The position numbers and the translations under genes are program-made. A DNA stretch of 64,000 nt, taken from NCBI GenBank assembly GCA_963722415.1, contig CAVRNI010000054.1, forward strand, positions 1-64,000. Direction: 5' to 3'. Position 1 is the stretch's first letter, and each line of letters opens with the position of its first letter. Under the pieces are notes generated by a model that worked only from the letters and a program-made list of their open reading frames with translations, was not told the DNA's origin and did no database searches. The stretch comes from JALOLG01 sp963722415. Its GTDB lineage: Bacteria > Actinomycetota > Acidimicrobiia > Acidimicrobiales > Ilumatobacteraceae. Of this stretch, positions 1 through 10,598 are shown in pieces.

Positions 1-37
1 AGGCGGTCAGCGTTCGGTATCCGACCGGCCCTCGCTC

Positions 38-43
38 TACAAT
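38..43 (+). promoter_or_regulatory. -10 box (TACAAT), probable leaderless promoter
   Basis: TACAAT matches the actinobacterial TAnnnT -10 consensus and ends 9 bases before the ATG at 53. Transcription should therefore begin at or next to the start codon, with no room for a Shine-Dalgarno site. No clear -35 box is visible. Confidence 0.5.
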
Positions 44-52
44 TCTCCGATC

Positions 53-673
53 ATGGGGTACACATCCGATCCACGATTCCTGACGATGCACGCGTTGCGA
101 ATCAAGGGGTTCGCCAAGGTCGACGTGCTCGCCGAGTTGTCGGCGCTCGACCACGACGATGTCGAGTCGCACCTCGTCGGGTTGCAGGACGACGGCCACG
201 CGATGTTCCGCGAGGCGCGGGCACTGTGGCAGTTGACGCCCGACGGCCGTACCGAACACGCCGAGCGCCTGGCCGCCGACGTCGAGGCGTCCGGTGCCAG
301 CGAGCAGCTCGCCGGCCCCTACTGCGAGTTCCTCGAGCTCAACGAGCGGTTCAAGGCGCTGTGCGGCGATTGGCAGCTCCGCAACGGCGATCCGAACGAC
401 CACTCCGACAGCAGCTACGACGGTGAGGTGATCGCCCGGCTCGGCAAGCTCGACGCCGAGGCACAGCCGATCGTCGCCGCCCTCGGCGCCGCGCTGTCAC
501 GCCTGCAGCCGTACTCGCCGCGCCTGGAAACCGTGTGTCAGCGCGTGGCCGGTGGTGAAACGAATATGTTCACTGGTGTGATGTGCGGCAGCTACCACGA
601 TGTGTGGATGGAGTTGCACGAGGACCTGATCCTGACCCAGGGCATCGACCGCACCGAGGAAGGCAGCTTCTGA
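53..673 (+). CDS. Winged-helix (MarR-like) transcriptional regulator
   Basis: Intact 206-residue protein. Residues 1-75 read as a winged helix-turn-helix: a helix starting TMHALRIKG, a second helical turn (KVDVLAEL), a recognition-type stretch (DDVESHLVGLQDDGHA) and a wing with the strand ending WQLTPDGR. The rest is helical and could dimerise or bind a ligand. It has no signal peptide and no membrane segment. The start follows a close -10 box. Its TGA overlaps the ATG of dapA by one base, so the two are probably co-transcribed. The regulated targets cannot be read from the sequence. The regulator family is inferred from fold-like pattern only. Confidence 0.6.
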   Translation: MGYTSDPRFLTMHALRIKGFAKVDVLAELSALDHDDVESHLVGLQDDGHAMFREARALWQLTPDGRTEHAERLAADVEASGASEQLAGPYCEFLELNERFKALCGDWQLRNGDPNDHSDSSYDGEVIARLGKLDAEAQPIVAALGAALSRLQPYSPRLETVCQRVAGGETNMFTGVMCGSYHDVWMELHEDLILTQGIDRTEEGSF

Positions 674-1597
674 TGCCGCGCTTCGGTCGCGTGCTCTCGG
701 CGATGGTGACCCCGTTCGACGACGACGGGGCGCTCGACCTCGACGTGGCCGGTGAGCTCGCCCGCTACCTCCAGGCTCATGGCCACGACGGTCTCGTGAT
801 CGCCGGCACCACCGGTGAGGCGCCCGTGCTCAACGACGACGAGCGGCTGTCGCTGTTCGCCGCCGTGATCGAGGCGGTGACGATCCCCGTGATCGCCGGC
901 ACCGGCACCAACGACACCCGCCACTCGGTGCACCTCACGAAGGAAGCGGCGGCGCTCGGCGCGGCGGGTGTGCTGGCGGTCGGCCCGTACTACAACCGTC
1001 CGTCGCAGGCCGGCATCGAGGCGCCACATGCGGGCGATCGCCGCCGCCAGCGACCTGCCCGTGATGGTGTACGACATCCCGATCCGCACCGGTCGCAAGA
1101 TCACGACTTCGACGTTGCTGCGACTGTTCCGCGAGGTGCCCAACATCGTCGCCCTCAAGGACGCCTCGGCCAACCCCGGTGAGACGGCGGCGCTCATCAG
1201 CTCGGCTCCCGACGGCTTCGAGGCGTACAGCGGTGACGACGTGATGACGCTGCCGCTCCTCGCGAGCGGCATCGTGGGCACCGTCGGCGTGGCGACGCAC
1301 TGGACCGCGCCCGACCATCAGGACATGTTCGACATGTGGGAGAAGGGCGACACCGTCGGCGCCCGGCTCGTCAACAGCCGGATGCTCGAGAGCTTCGCGT
1401 TCGAGACCGGCGACGAGGCGCCCAATCCGATCCCGACCAAGGCGATGATGCGCCATCTCGGTCTCGCCGTCGGCCAGGCACGCCTGCCGATGGGCCCGGC
1501 GCCGGCGTTCGTCGACGAGATGGCGCCAAATGTGCTGGCGAACCTGCAACGCTGGCGGGATGCGTTCCCCGAACGCCCCGATCACGTCGGTGCGTAG
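673..1597 (+). CDS. dapA: 4-hydroxy-tetrahydrodipicolinate synthase, frameshifted
   Basis: Condenses pyruvate with aspartate semialdehyde, the first step of the lysine/diaminopimelate branch, in the cytoplasm. The repaired protein is about 307 residues, the usual length. Seen: the pyruvate-binding AGTTGE motif, the catalytic-triad tyrosine region GPYYNRPSQ, and the Schiff-base lysine in VALKDAS near residue 161. One extra C near 1021 (gcgCcac) breaks the frame between QAGIEA and HMRAIAAA. Removing it restores the whole protein. The ATG overlaps the upstream stop (TGATG). Downstream is ribonuclease J, as in many actinobacteria. Related pyruvate-lyase family members share these motifs, so substrate choice is inferred from the neighbourhood. 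Confidence 0.85.
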
Positions 1598-1657
1598 CGC
1601 GTCCGCGGCCGGCACGCCGACAGTCGTGATGCCTCGATCCATGATGCCGACGCTCTG

Positions 1658-3357
1658 ATGGCGGAGCCGGTTCGCCTCATCTTCCTCGGCGGGCTCGGTG
1701 AGATCGGCCGCAACTGCATGGCCCTCGAGCAGGGCGGTGGCGGGCGAGCGCAACATCTTGCTCATCGACTGCGGGCTGATGTTCCCGGGCGCCGACATGC
1801 ACGGCATCGACCTGGTGCTGCCCGATTTCACCTACCTGCGCAACAACGCGTCGCGGATCGCCGGCCTGGTCGCGACGCACGGGCACGAGGATCACGTCGG
1901 CGGCATCCAGTTCCTGCTTCGCGACAACGACGGGATCGGCAACCTCCTCGATCGGCCGTTGCCGATCTACGGCGGCGCGCTGACGCTCGGCCTCGCCCGG
2001 AACCGCATCGAGGAAGCCGGTCTGCTCGGTCGCACCGAGATGGTGCCCGTCATCGACGGCCAGATCGTCGACATCGGCCCGTTCCGGGTCGAGTTCGTGC
2101 CGGTCACCCACTCGGTGCCGCACGCCCACGCGATCATCGTGCAGACGTCGCAGGGCGTCGTGCTCCACTCCGGCGACTACAAGCTCGACCTCACGCCGGT
2201 CGACGGTCGCCGCACCGACCTCACCCGGCTCGGCCAACTCGGCGCGTCCGGTGTGCGCGTCCTGCTCGGCGACTCGACCAACGCCGAGGAACCGGGCTAC
2301 GCGCCGAGCGAGACGAGCGTCGGGGGAGTGCTGCGGTCGTTGTTCACCGAGCACCGCGACCGGCGCATCATCACCGCCAGCTTCGCCAGCCACCTGCACC
2401 GCATCCAGCAGATCGCCGACGCCGCCATCGAGTCCGGCCGCAAGGTGGCCACGCTCGGGCTGAGCATGAAGAAGAACGTGCGCCTCGGGCTCGACCTCGG
2501 CGTGATCACACCTCCCCGAGTCGTCGGTGATCGACATCGAGGACATCGACCGGTACGAACCGGGCCAGATCTGCGTGATCTCCACCGGATCGCAGGGTGA
2601 GCCGATGTCGGCGCTGGCGCTGCTCGCCCGGGTCGAGAACAAGTTCGTGAAGCTCGGCGACCACGACACGGTGATCCTGTCGAGTCACGCGATCCCCGGC
2701 AACGAGAGCAACGTCAACCGCGTCATCGACGGCCTGCTGCGCGCCGGCGCCGAGGTCATCCACTCGGGCATCGTCGACGTGCACGCCACCGGGCACGCCC
2801 AGGCCGACGAGATCAAGACCTACCTGTCGATCGTGCGACCCGACTACTACGTGCCCGTGCACGGCGAGTACCGCCATCTCGTCGCCAACGCCAGGCTCGG
2901 TCGGGCGATGGGGGTCGCCCACGACCACGTGCTGCTGTGCGAGGACGGCGACGTGCTCGAGCTCACCGACGACGGCCTGACCGCGGTCGGACGTGTGCCC
3001 GCCGGGTACTTGTACGTCGACGGCATCGTCGGCGACGTCGGCCAGGGCGTGCTCCGCGACCGCCGCGTGCTCGCCGAGGAGGGTGTGGTCGTGGTCGTCG
3101 TCACCGTCGACTCGCAGACCGGCAAGGTGCTGACCGGTCCCGAGATCATCACCCGCGGCTGGGTGTACGCGCCGGAGGCCGAGGACCTGCTCGACGAGGC
3201 GTGCGCGACGGTCGCCGAAGCGGTCGAGCAGTCGCTGGCGAACGGCGTGCGCGACGTCGAGGCGCTCGAACGCGACGTTCGGCGGGCCGCCGGCAAGTTC
3301 GTCCACGACCGGACCCGGCGACGCCCGATGATCGTCCCCGTCGTGATGGAAGCCTGA
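1658..3357 (+). CDS. rnj: Ribonuclease J, frameshifted
   Basis: Metallo-beta-lactamase/beta-CASP RNase for mRNA decay and rRNA maturation, with 5'-3' exo- and endonuclease activity, cytoplasmic. The repaired length is about 565 residues, typical. Seen in order: N-terminal strand RLIFLGGLGEIGRN, metal-binding THGHEDHVGGI, a further metal-ligand region VTHSVPHAH with SGDYK, the beta-CASP segment containing STGSQGEPMSAL, and GNESNVNRVIDGLLRAG followed by PVHGEYRH. Two +1 errors break the frame: an extra G near 1747 (after EQGGG) and an extra C near 2507 (GVIT to LPESSVIDIED). The gene lies 60 bases after dapA with no clear promoter between. Confidence 0.88.
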
Positions 3358-3861
3358 CCGCCCTGCGTCCGATCGTCCTGGTCCTCCTGCTCGCGATCGC
3401 TGGGCGGGTGCGGCGGCGACGACGACGACCAGCCGGCGGTGGTCCCGCTCGTGGCCGAGATCGCGCCCGCGATCGCCGCCGTCGAGGCCGAGCTGGGAGG
3501 GCCGCAGGACTTCTTCGAGGTCAACGCCACCCCCCAGCTCGTCAACCTGTTCGTGGCGACCGACGGCGGCACCACGGCCACTGCGTACGTGTACCTCGAC
3601 GGCGAGCTCCAGCCGCCGGCCCCACCGCGTGATGTCGCGGGTGGTGAGACGTTCCGGGCCGACGCGGTCGACTTCGATCCCGACGCCATCTTCACCGGGA
3701 TCGCCGACGAGCTCGGCGACCCGACCGTCACCCAGTTCGTGGTCGTCGGCGGTCCCGGCGGTGCGGTGCAGTACTCGGCGTTCGTGGCCTCGTCCGCGGG
3801 TGGGGTTCTCGACGTCATGTTGGGCCCCGACGGCACTGTGCTCGGCGTGGATCCGGGCTGA
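3354..3861 (+). CDS. Putative lipoprotein, frameshifted; start unresolved
   Basis: After removing one extra G near 3401 the N-terminus reads LRPIVLVLLLAIAGGCGGDD, a hydrophobic stretch followed by a cysteine: a lipobox-like signal for export and lipid attachment. A run of aspartates follows, then a mature domain of about 140 residues with beta-rich repeats of DGG/GPDG type (FVATDGGTT, VVVGGPGGA, LGPDGTVLGV). No catalytic motif is recognised. No ATG, GTG or TTG lies at a sensible place; initiation may be at CTG 3354, overlapping the rnj stop, or another indel hides the start. Function unknown. Placement between rnj and ftsK suggests read-through from rnj. Confidence 0.5.
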
Positions 3862-3902
3862 AAGATCAGCCCGGAGTGCCGGACGCAGCGCCCGCCGGTT
3901 GG

Positions 3903-3908
3903 TACCGT
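3903..3908 (+). promoter_or_regulatory. -10 box (TACCGT) before ftsK
   Basis: TACCGT fits TAnnnT and ends 10 bases before the ftsK ATG at 3919, consistent with a leaderless transcript. The same box recurs at 28831 and, on the minus strand, at 47924-47929. Confidence 0.45.
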
Positions 3909-3918
3909 TGGCGCGGCC

Positions 3919-6356
3919 ATGACGACATGGGGTCCATCGAAGAAGACACCGTCGAACCGCGCCCGATCGAGTGGCGCGCCGGCGAGCCGCACAACACGCA
4001 CCACCGCTGCCAACCGCGGCGGCGTACGTGACGCGACGCCCCCGAGCACGTCACGGAACCGCCGAACCCGTGCGCAGGACGATCTGCGCGGTGCGGTCGA
4101 AGGCCGCGAGCACGAGTTCGTCGGCATCGGGCTCATCGGCGGCGGGGTGCTGCTCGGCTTGGGGATGTACTGGAACCTCGCCGGCCCGGTCGGGCGCGGG
4201 ATCGAGAAGCTGTTCGGCTGGATCACCGGCATCGGCCGCTTCGTCGTCCCGCTGGTGCTGATCGCGGTCGGGATCGCGCTCGTCCACAAGGGCCGCTCGT
4301 CGAACCCGTTCCGTCTCGTCCTCGGCTGGGGTTTGATGGCGTTGTCGGCGCTCGGGTTCCTCCACCTCGTACGTGGTCCCGACAAGATCTCGGCCGGGTT
4401 CGACGAGCTCGGCACGGCCGGCGGCTGGCTCGGCGCACTCGTCGCCGAGCCCCTGCGCGCGATGCTCGCCAGTGGCGGCGCGGCCGTCGTGCTGCTGGCG
4501 GCGTTCGTGGGCGGGCTGTTGCTCGTCACCAGCACATCGCTGCGCACGATGGCGACGCAGACCGGTCGTGGCGTGGGATCGGTGGCCCGACCACTCGGGC
4601 GGGCCGCACGCAAGGCGATCGCCGACCTTTCGACGCTGAGCAGCGACAAGGCCGATCGCGCGGCCGGTCGCGACGGGAGCAGCGTGGCCGGCGAGCCGTC
4701 GGCGCTCGCGCCGCCCAACCTCTACGACCTGGCCGCCGAGGACGGCGACCCGTGGGCCGCACCGTCGGCCGGCCGCCAAGCCGCGCAAGCGACGCGGTCG
4801 TGCCGGATCGCCGTCAGGAGCAACCGGCCAAGCCGCAACTGCCGCTCGAGGGGGTGCAGGTCGGTGAGTGGACGCTGCCGCCGCTGTCGTACCTCACCCG
4901 TCCCACCGAGCAGGCGATCAACCGCCCCGAGATCGAGCGGCGCGGGCAGACGTTGCAGGAGGCGCTCGAGCAACACGGCGTCGACACGGTGCTCGTCGGG
5001 CATGACGGTCGGCCCGACGGTCACCCGGTACGAGCTCGAGCTCGGCCCCGGCGTCAAGGTCGCGCGGGTCACCACCTTGCAGAAGGACATCGCCTACGCG
5101 ATGGCGGCCACCGACGTCCGGATCCTGGCCCCGATCCCGGGGCGTTCGGCGATCGGGGTCGAGGTGCCGAACCACCAACGTCAACTCGTCGCGCTCGGCG
5201 ACCTGTTGGCGGCGCCGGAGGCGAAGACGTCGACCGACCCGCTCGACGTCGCGATCGGCAAGGACATCGCCGGCCGGGCCGTGTTCCTCGACCTCGCCAC
5301 GACGCCGCACCTGCTGATCGCCGGCGCCACCGGCGCCGGCAAGTCGAGCGGCCTCAACTGCATCATCACGTCGCTGTTGATGCGCAGCACCCCCGACCAG
5401 GTGCGCCTCATCCTGATCGACCCGAAGCAGGTCGAGATGGGCCAGTACCAACGGCTCCCGCACCTGCTGACCCAGCCGGTCACCAACCCCAAGAAGGCGG
5501 CCAACGCGCTGGCCTGGGCGGTGAAGGAGATGGACCGCCGGTACGACATCCTGTCCGAGGTCGGCTTCCGCGACATCACCGGCTACAACGCCGCGTTCGA
5601 CCGTGGTGAGGTCGAGGCCGAGCCGCACAGCGATGCCGAGTACGAACGCCTGCCGTTCATCGTGGTCGTCGTCGACGAGCTCAACGACTTGATGATGGTG
5701 GCCGCCCGTGACGTCGAGGATTCGATCACGCGCATCGCCCAGAAGGCACGTGCGGTCGGCATCCACCTGATCGTGGCGACGCAGCGGCCGTCGGTGAACG
5801 TCATCACCGGCGTCATCAAGGCCAACATCCCGGCGCGGGCGGCGTTCGCTGTCTCGAGCCTCACCGACTCGCGGGTGATCCTCGACCAATCCGGCGCCGA
5901 GAAGCTGTGCGGCCAGGGCGACATGTTGTTGCTCCCCGGCAACTCGTCGGTCGCCCAACGCATCCAGGGCGCGTTCGTCAGCGAGCAAGAGGTGCGCAAG
6001 GTCGTCGCCCACTGGCGCCGCCAGGCGCCCGACGTCAGCTACGTCAACGACGTCGAGGGTGGCACCGGCGCCCACGGCGACGACATGGTGACGTCGAGCG
6101 ACAACGCCTTTCGTCGGGCCAGGACGACGACGACACCGTGATGCTGCGCCAGGCGATGGAGCTCGTGGTGCGCAGTCAGCTCGGCTCGACGTCGATGCTG
6201 CAGCGCAAGCTGAAGGTCGGCTTCGCCCGCGCCGGGCGCATCATGGACCTGCTCGAACAGCGTGGCGTCGTCGGCCCGAGCGAGGGTTCCAAGGCGCGCG
6301 AGGTGCTGATGACGGTCGAGGAGTTCGAACTGCTCCGCGACGCCGGCGAGCGCTGA
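3919..6356 (+). CDS. ftsK: DNA translocase FtsK/SpoIIIE, frameshifted
   Basis: Septum-located hexameric DNA pump that clears chromosome DNA at division. Repaired length is about 810 residues. The N-terminal part has a basic tail, then hydrophobic membrane segments from about residue 68 to 210 (e.g. FVGIGLIGGGVLLGLG, FVVPLVLIAVGIALV). The motor has Walker A GATGAGKSSG, IDPKQVEMGQY and Walker B FIVVVVDELNDL. The C-terminal gamma winged helix reads VRSQLGSTSMLQRKLKVGFARAGRIMD-type sequence. Frame errors: near 4775 (a -1, or two insertions), an extra G at about 5000, and extra T and G near 6108-6118. The last two affect the tail of copy 1 of a 2.9 kb duplication that begins at 5003 inside this gene. 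Confidence 0.88.
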
Positions 6357-6383
6357 CGTCCGAGACCGTCCCGAGACGCGTCG

Positions 6384-7634
6384 TCACCCGAGCACGTTGC
6401 CGACGGCGTGGATCACCACGCCGGCCAGCCCGCCGACGATCGTGCCGTTGATGCGGATGAACTGGAGGTCGCGCCCGACCTGCAGCTCCATCTTGCGCGA
6501 CGTGGTGTCGGCGTCCCATCGCTCGACCGTGCCGGCGATCATGTCGCTGACCTCGTTGCGGTAGTGGTCGATCACGTAGCCGACGGTGCGCATCACCCAG
6601 TCGTCGACCTTGTGCTGCAGCTCCTCGTCGACCGCCAGCCGCTCGCCGAGGCTGCGCAGGCTCGACGTCATCCGGAGCCGGAGCTCGCTGTTCTCGTCGC
6701 CGGCGGCGGCGATCATCGCCCGCTTCGCCTCGCCCCACAGCGACGCCAGCCATTCGCGGACGTCCGGGTGGGCGAGCAGCTCGTCCTTCAGCTCCTCGCC
6801 CTTGGCGAGCAGGACCGGATCGCTGGCGAGGCGGGCGGCGAAGTCGCGAAGGCGGGCGTCGATCGTGTGCCGCACCTCGTGGTCGGGGTCGGCGCCGACG
6901 TCGCCGATGAAGCTGTGGACCGCCGAGTAGATCTTCTCGAAGATCCGGTTGTCGATCGACTCCGGGATCCACCACGGCGACTCGGTCTCGAGGCGGTGGC
7001 GGAACGTGGTGCGGTTGTCCTCGAGGAACCCGCCGAGGCCGACGAGCACGGCGTCGAGGAGGCGCTGGTGGTGGCCACCTTCCATGGCGAGATCGATCGC
7101 CCGCCCGAACATCGGTGCCGCCGGCGTGGCTCGGACGTGCGCCTCGACGACGCGCTCGAGCCCGGCCTGCACCTCGGCGTCGTCGAGCACCTCGAGCGTG
7201 CCTCGCAACGCGTCGGCGAGGCCGTCGGCAGCACGCCGGGCGTTGTCGGGTTGCGCCAGCCAGGTGCCGAGACGCTGTCCGATGCCGGCATCGGCGAGTC
7301 GCTCGCCGAGCACGTCGTGGGTGAGGAAGTTCTGCTCGACGAACTCGCCGAGACTGCGCCCGATCTGGTCCTTGCGTCTCGGGATGATCGCGGTGTGAGG
7401 GATCGGGATGCCGAGCGGATGCCGGAACAGCGCCGTCACGGCGAACCAATCGGCGAGCGCACCGACCATCGCCGCCTCCGCCGCGGCGACCACGTAGCCG
7501 ATCCAGGCGGCATCACTGTCGGCGGTGTGGGCAACCAGGAACACGACGGCTGCGGCGACGAGCATCCCCGTCGCGACGACCTTCATCCGCCGGAGTCCGG
7601 CTGCGCGATCGGCGTCGGTCAACGTGGCCGTCAT
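6384..7634 (-). CDS. DUF445 membrane-associated protein, copy 1 (intact)
   Basis: Intact 416-residue member of the DUF445/YjiN family, whose biochemical role is not established. Two hydrophobic segments lie at the N-terminus (VVATGMLVAAAVVFLVAHTA and the stretch around AAAEAAMVGALADWFAVTAL). Next comes the family signature FRHPLGIPIPHTAIIPRRKD, then a long charged helical body, and a hydrophobic C-terminus (INGTIVGGLAGVVIHAV). It probably sits in the inner membrane with a large soluble domain. It converges with ftsK across 27 bases. A TAGGGT box 9 bases upstream suggests leaderless expression. A damaged second copy lies at 9285-10535. Confidence 0.8.
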   Translation of the reverse strand: MTATLTDADRAAGLRRMKVVATGMLVAAAVVFLVAHTADSDAAWIGYVVAAAEAAMVGALADWFAVTALFRHPLGIPIPHTAIIPRRKDQIGRSLGEFVEQNFLTHDVLGERLADAGIGQRLGTWLAQPDNARRAADGLADALRGTLEVLDDAEVQAGLERVVEAHVRATPAAPMFGRAIDLAMEGGHHQRLLDAVLVGLGGFLEDNRTTFRHRLETESPWWIPESIDNRIFEKIYSAVHSFIGDVGADPDHEVRHTIDARLRDFAARLASDPVLLAKGEELKDELLAHPDVREWLASLWGEAKRAMIAAAGDENSELRLRMTSSLRSLGERLAVDEELQHKVDDWVMRTVGYVIDHYRNEVSDMIAGTVERWDADTTSRKMELQVGRDLQFIRINGTIVGGLAGVVIHAVGNVLG

Positions 7635-7643
7635 GCCGGTGCG

Positions 7644-7649
7644 ACCCTA
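7644..7649 (-). promoter_or_regulatory. -10 box (TAGGGT) before DUF445 copy 1
   Basis: On the minus strand TAGGGT ends 9 bases before the ATG at 7634, matching the leaderless pattern seen at many starts in this window. The same arrangement is kept in copy 2 near 10545. Confidence 0.4.
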
Positions 7650-7697
7650 CCGCCCTCGTCGGATCGTGCCGGGGACTCGATATGGCAGGCTTCGCCG

Positions 7698-7907
7698 ATG
7701 ACGCAGTACACCGAGATCGTCGGCGGCCTCGAGTTCCCGGAGGGTCCGATCGCGATGCCGGACGGGACGGTGGTGCTGGTCGAGATGTTCGGCGAACGCC
7801 TCACCAGGGTCCACCCCAACGGCACGACGACCACGGTGGCCGAGGTGCCCGGTGGTCCCAACGGCGCCGCCGTCGGGCCCGACGGTGCGATCTACGTGTG
7901 CAACTGA
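7698..7907 (+). pseudogene. 5' fragment of the SMP-30/gluconolactonase gene, cut by the duplication
   Basis: The first 69 codons are the same as the gene at 10599 apart from a few substitutions. They start MTQYTEIVGGLEFPEGP and end DGAIYVCN. At 7905 the sequence jumps to the middle of ftsK, and the join makes an immediate TGA. The fragment lacks most of the beta-propeller and cannot be active. If the duplication is an assembly artefact, this fragment is not real. Confidence 0.85.
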
Positions 7908-9257
7908 CGGTCGGCCCGACGGTCACCCGGTACGAGCTCGAGCTCGGCCCGGGCGTCAAGGTCGCGCGGGTCACCACCTTGCAGAAGGACATCGCCTACG
8001 CGATGGCGGCCACCGACGTCCGGATCCTGGCCCCGATCCCCGGGCGTTCGGCGATCGGGGTCGAGGTGCCGAACCACCAACGTCAACTGGTGGCGCTCGG
8101 CGACCTGCTGGCGGCGCCGGAGGCGAAGACGTCGACCGACCCGCTCGATGTCGCGATCGGCAAGGACATCGCCGGCCGGGCCGTGTTCCTCGACCTCGCC
8201 ACGACGCCGCACCTGCTGATCGCCGGCGCCACCGGCGCCGGGAAGTCGAGCGGCCTGAACTGCATCATCACGTCGCTGTTGATGCGCAGCACTCCCGACC
8301 AGGTGCGCCTCATCCTGATCGACCCGAAGCAGGTCGAGATGGGCCAGTACCAACGGCTCCCGCACCTGCTCACCCAGCCGGTCACCAACCCCAAGAAGGC
8401 GGCCAACGCGCTGGCCTGGGCCGTGAAGGAGATGGACCGCCGCTACGACATCTTGTCCGAGGTCGGCTTCCGCGACATCACCGGCTACAACGCCGCGTTC
8501 GACCGTGGTGAGGTCGAGGCCGAGCCGCACAGCGATTCCGAGTACGAACGCCTGCCGTTCATCGTGGTGGTCGTCGACGAGCTCAACGACTTGATGATGG
8601 TGGCGGCCCGTGACGTCGAGGATTCGATCACGCGCATCGCCCAGAAGGCGCGGGCGGTCGGCATCCACCTGATCGTGGCGACGCAGCGGCCGTCGGTGAA
8701 CGTCATCACCGGTGTCATCAAGGCCAACATCCCGGCGCGGGCGGCGTTCGCCGTCTCGAGCCTCACCGACTCGCGGGTGATCCTCGACCAGTCCGGCGCC
8801 GAGAAGCTGTGCGGCCAGGGCGACATGCTGTTGCTCCCCGGCAACTCGTCGGTCGCCCAACGCATCCAGGGCGCGTTCGTCAGCGAGCAGGAGGTGCGCA
8901 AGGTCGTCGCCCACTGGCGCCGCCAGGCGCCCGACGTCAGCTACGTCAACGACGTCGAGGGTGGCACCGGCGCCCACGGCGACGACATGGTGACGTCGAG
9001 CGACAACGCCTTTCTCGGGCCAGGACGACGACGACACCGTGATGCTGCGCCAGGCGATGGAGCTCGTGGTGCGCAGTCAGCTCGGCTCGACGTCGATGCT
9101 GCAGCGCAAGCTGAAGGTCGGCTTCGCCCGTGCCGGGCGCATCATGGACCTCCTCGAACAGCGTGGCGTCGTCGGCCCGAGCGAGGGGTCCAAGGCGCGC
9201 GAGGTGCTGATGACGGTCGAGGAGTACGAGTTGCTCCGCGACGCCGGCGAGCGCTGA
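7905..9257 (+). pseudogene. Second copy of the ftsK 3' half, without start
   Basis: It encodes the FtsK motor and gamma domains from TVGPTVTRYELELGPG to the C-terminal LRDAGER, nearly identical to 5003-6356. There is no promoter, start codon or N-terminal membrane part in front, so it cannot make FtsK. One extra base near 9018 separates the motor frame from the gamma-domain frame. Differences from copy 1 are almost all silent. That is unexpected for an unselected fragment, and suggests the sequence comes from a functional allele of a second strain. Confidence 0.85.
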
Positions 9258-9284
9258 CGTCCGAGACCGTCCCGAGACGCGTCG

Positions 9285-10535
9285 TCACCCGATCACGTTG
9301 CCGACGGCGTGGATCACCACGCCGGCCAGCCCGCCGACGATCGTGCCGTTGATGCGGATGAACTGGAGGTCGCGCCCGACCTGCAGCTCCATCTTGCGCG
9401 ACGTGGTGTCGGCGTCCCACCGCTCGACCGTGCCGGCGATCATGTCGCTGACCTCGTTGCGGTAGTGGTCGATCACGTAGCCGACGGTGCGCATCACCCA
9501 GTCGTCGACCTTGTGCTGCAGCTCCTCGTCGACCGCCAGCCGGTCGCCGAGGCTGCGCAGGCTCGACGTCATCCGGAGCCGCAGCTCGCTGTTCTCGTCG
9601 CCGGCGGCGGCGATCATCGCCCGCTTCGCCTCGCCCCACAGCGACGCCAGCCACTCCCGGACGTCCGGGTGGGCGAGCAGCTCGTCCTTCAGTTCCTCAC
9701 CCTTGGCGAGCAGGACCGGATCGTGGCGAGGCGGGCGGCGAAGTCGCGAAGGCGGGCGTCGATCGTGTGCCGCACCTCGTGGTCGGGGTCGGCACCGACG
9801 TCGCCGATGAAGCTGTGGACCGCCGAGTAGATCTTCTCGAAGATCCGGTTGTCGATCGACTCCGGGATCCACCACGGCGACTCGGTCTCGAGGCGGTGGC
9901 GGAACGTGGTGCGGTTGTCCTCCATGAACCCGCCGAGGCCGACGAGCACGGCGTCGAGGAGGCGCTGGTGGTGACCACCTTCCATGGCGAGATCGATCGC
10001 CCGCCCGAACATCGGTGCCGCCGGCGTGGCACGGACCTGCGACTCGATGACGCGCTCGAGCCCGGCCTGCACCTCGGCGTCGTCGAGCACCTCGAGCGTG
10101 CCCCGCAACGCGTCGGCGAGGCCGTCGGCAGCACGCCGGGCGTTGTCGGGTTGCGCCAGCCAGGTGCCGAGACGCCGTCCGATGCTGGGCATCGGCGAGT
10201 CGCTCGCCGAGCACGTCGTGGGTGAGGAAGTTCTGCTCGACGAACTCGCCGAGGCTGCGCCCGATCTGGTCCTTGCGTCTCGGGATGATCGCGGTGTGAG
10301 GGATCGGGATGCCGAGCGGATGCCGGAACAGCGCGGTCACGGCGAACCAATCGGCGAGCGCACCGACCATCGCCGCCTCCGCCGCGGCGACCACGTAGCC
10401 GATCCACGCGGCATCACTGTCGGCGGTGTGCGCAACCAGGAACACGACGGCTGCGGCGACGAGCATCCCCGTCGCGACGACCTTCATCCGCCGGAGTCCG
10501 GCTGCGCGATCGGCGTCGGTCAACGTGGCCGTCAT
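9285..10535 (-). pseudogene. DUF445 protein, copy 2, with two opposite frameshifts
   Basis: The second copy of the gene at 6384-7634. A missing base near 9722 and an extra base near 10187 put about 155 central codons out of frame. The two errors cancel, so the reading frame still spans 416 codons, but the middle is nonsense. In the correct frame the middle reads normal DUF445 sequence (e.g. DDAEVQAGLERV, FMEDNRTTFRHRLETE). Both errors are likely sequencing errors. Otherwise the protein would be inactive. Confidence 0.75.
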
Positions 10536-10598
10536 GCCGGTGCGACCCTACCGCCCGCGTCGGATCGTGCCGGGGACTCGATATGGCAGGCTTCGCCG

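Larger units (their letters stand above)
5003..7904 (+). repeat. 2.9 kb tandem duplication, copy 1
   Basis: Bases 5003-7904 recur at 7905-10805. The unit holds the ftsK motor/gamma region, the whole DUF445 gene and the first 207 bases of the SMP-30 gene. In the first 300 bases I count six substitutions, all silent. Indels differ between copies near 6108, 9722 and 10187. No extended homology flanks the junction at 7904/7905. Confidence 0.9.

Noticed and set aside
1018..2510. Programmed ribosomal frameshifting in dapA, rnj and others
   Set aside because: The shift sites have no common slippery sequence or downstream structure and occur in dozens of unrelated genes, so errors are far more likely.
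2847..4718. A long minus-strand open frame of about 620 codons opposite rnj, the lipoprotein and ftsK
   Set aside because: It is rich in Ser/Arg/Pro with no family motifs and lies wholly antisense to recognised genes. In GC-rich DNA such frames arise by codon bias.
7682..9352. An apparent SMP-30/FtsK fusion protein
   Set aside because: The open frame uses the wrong frame for the SMP-30 part, which stops at 7907. The join is the boundary of the 2.9 kb duplication.
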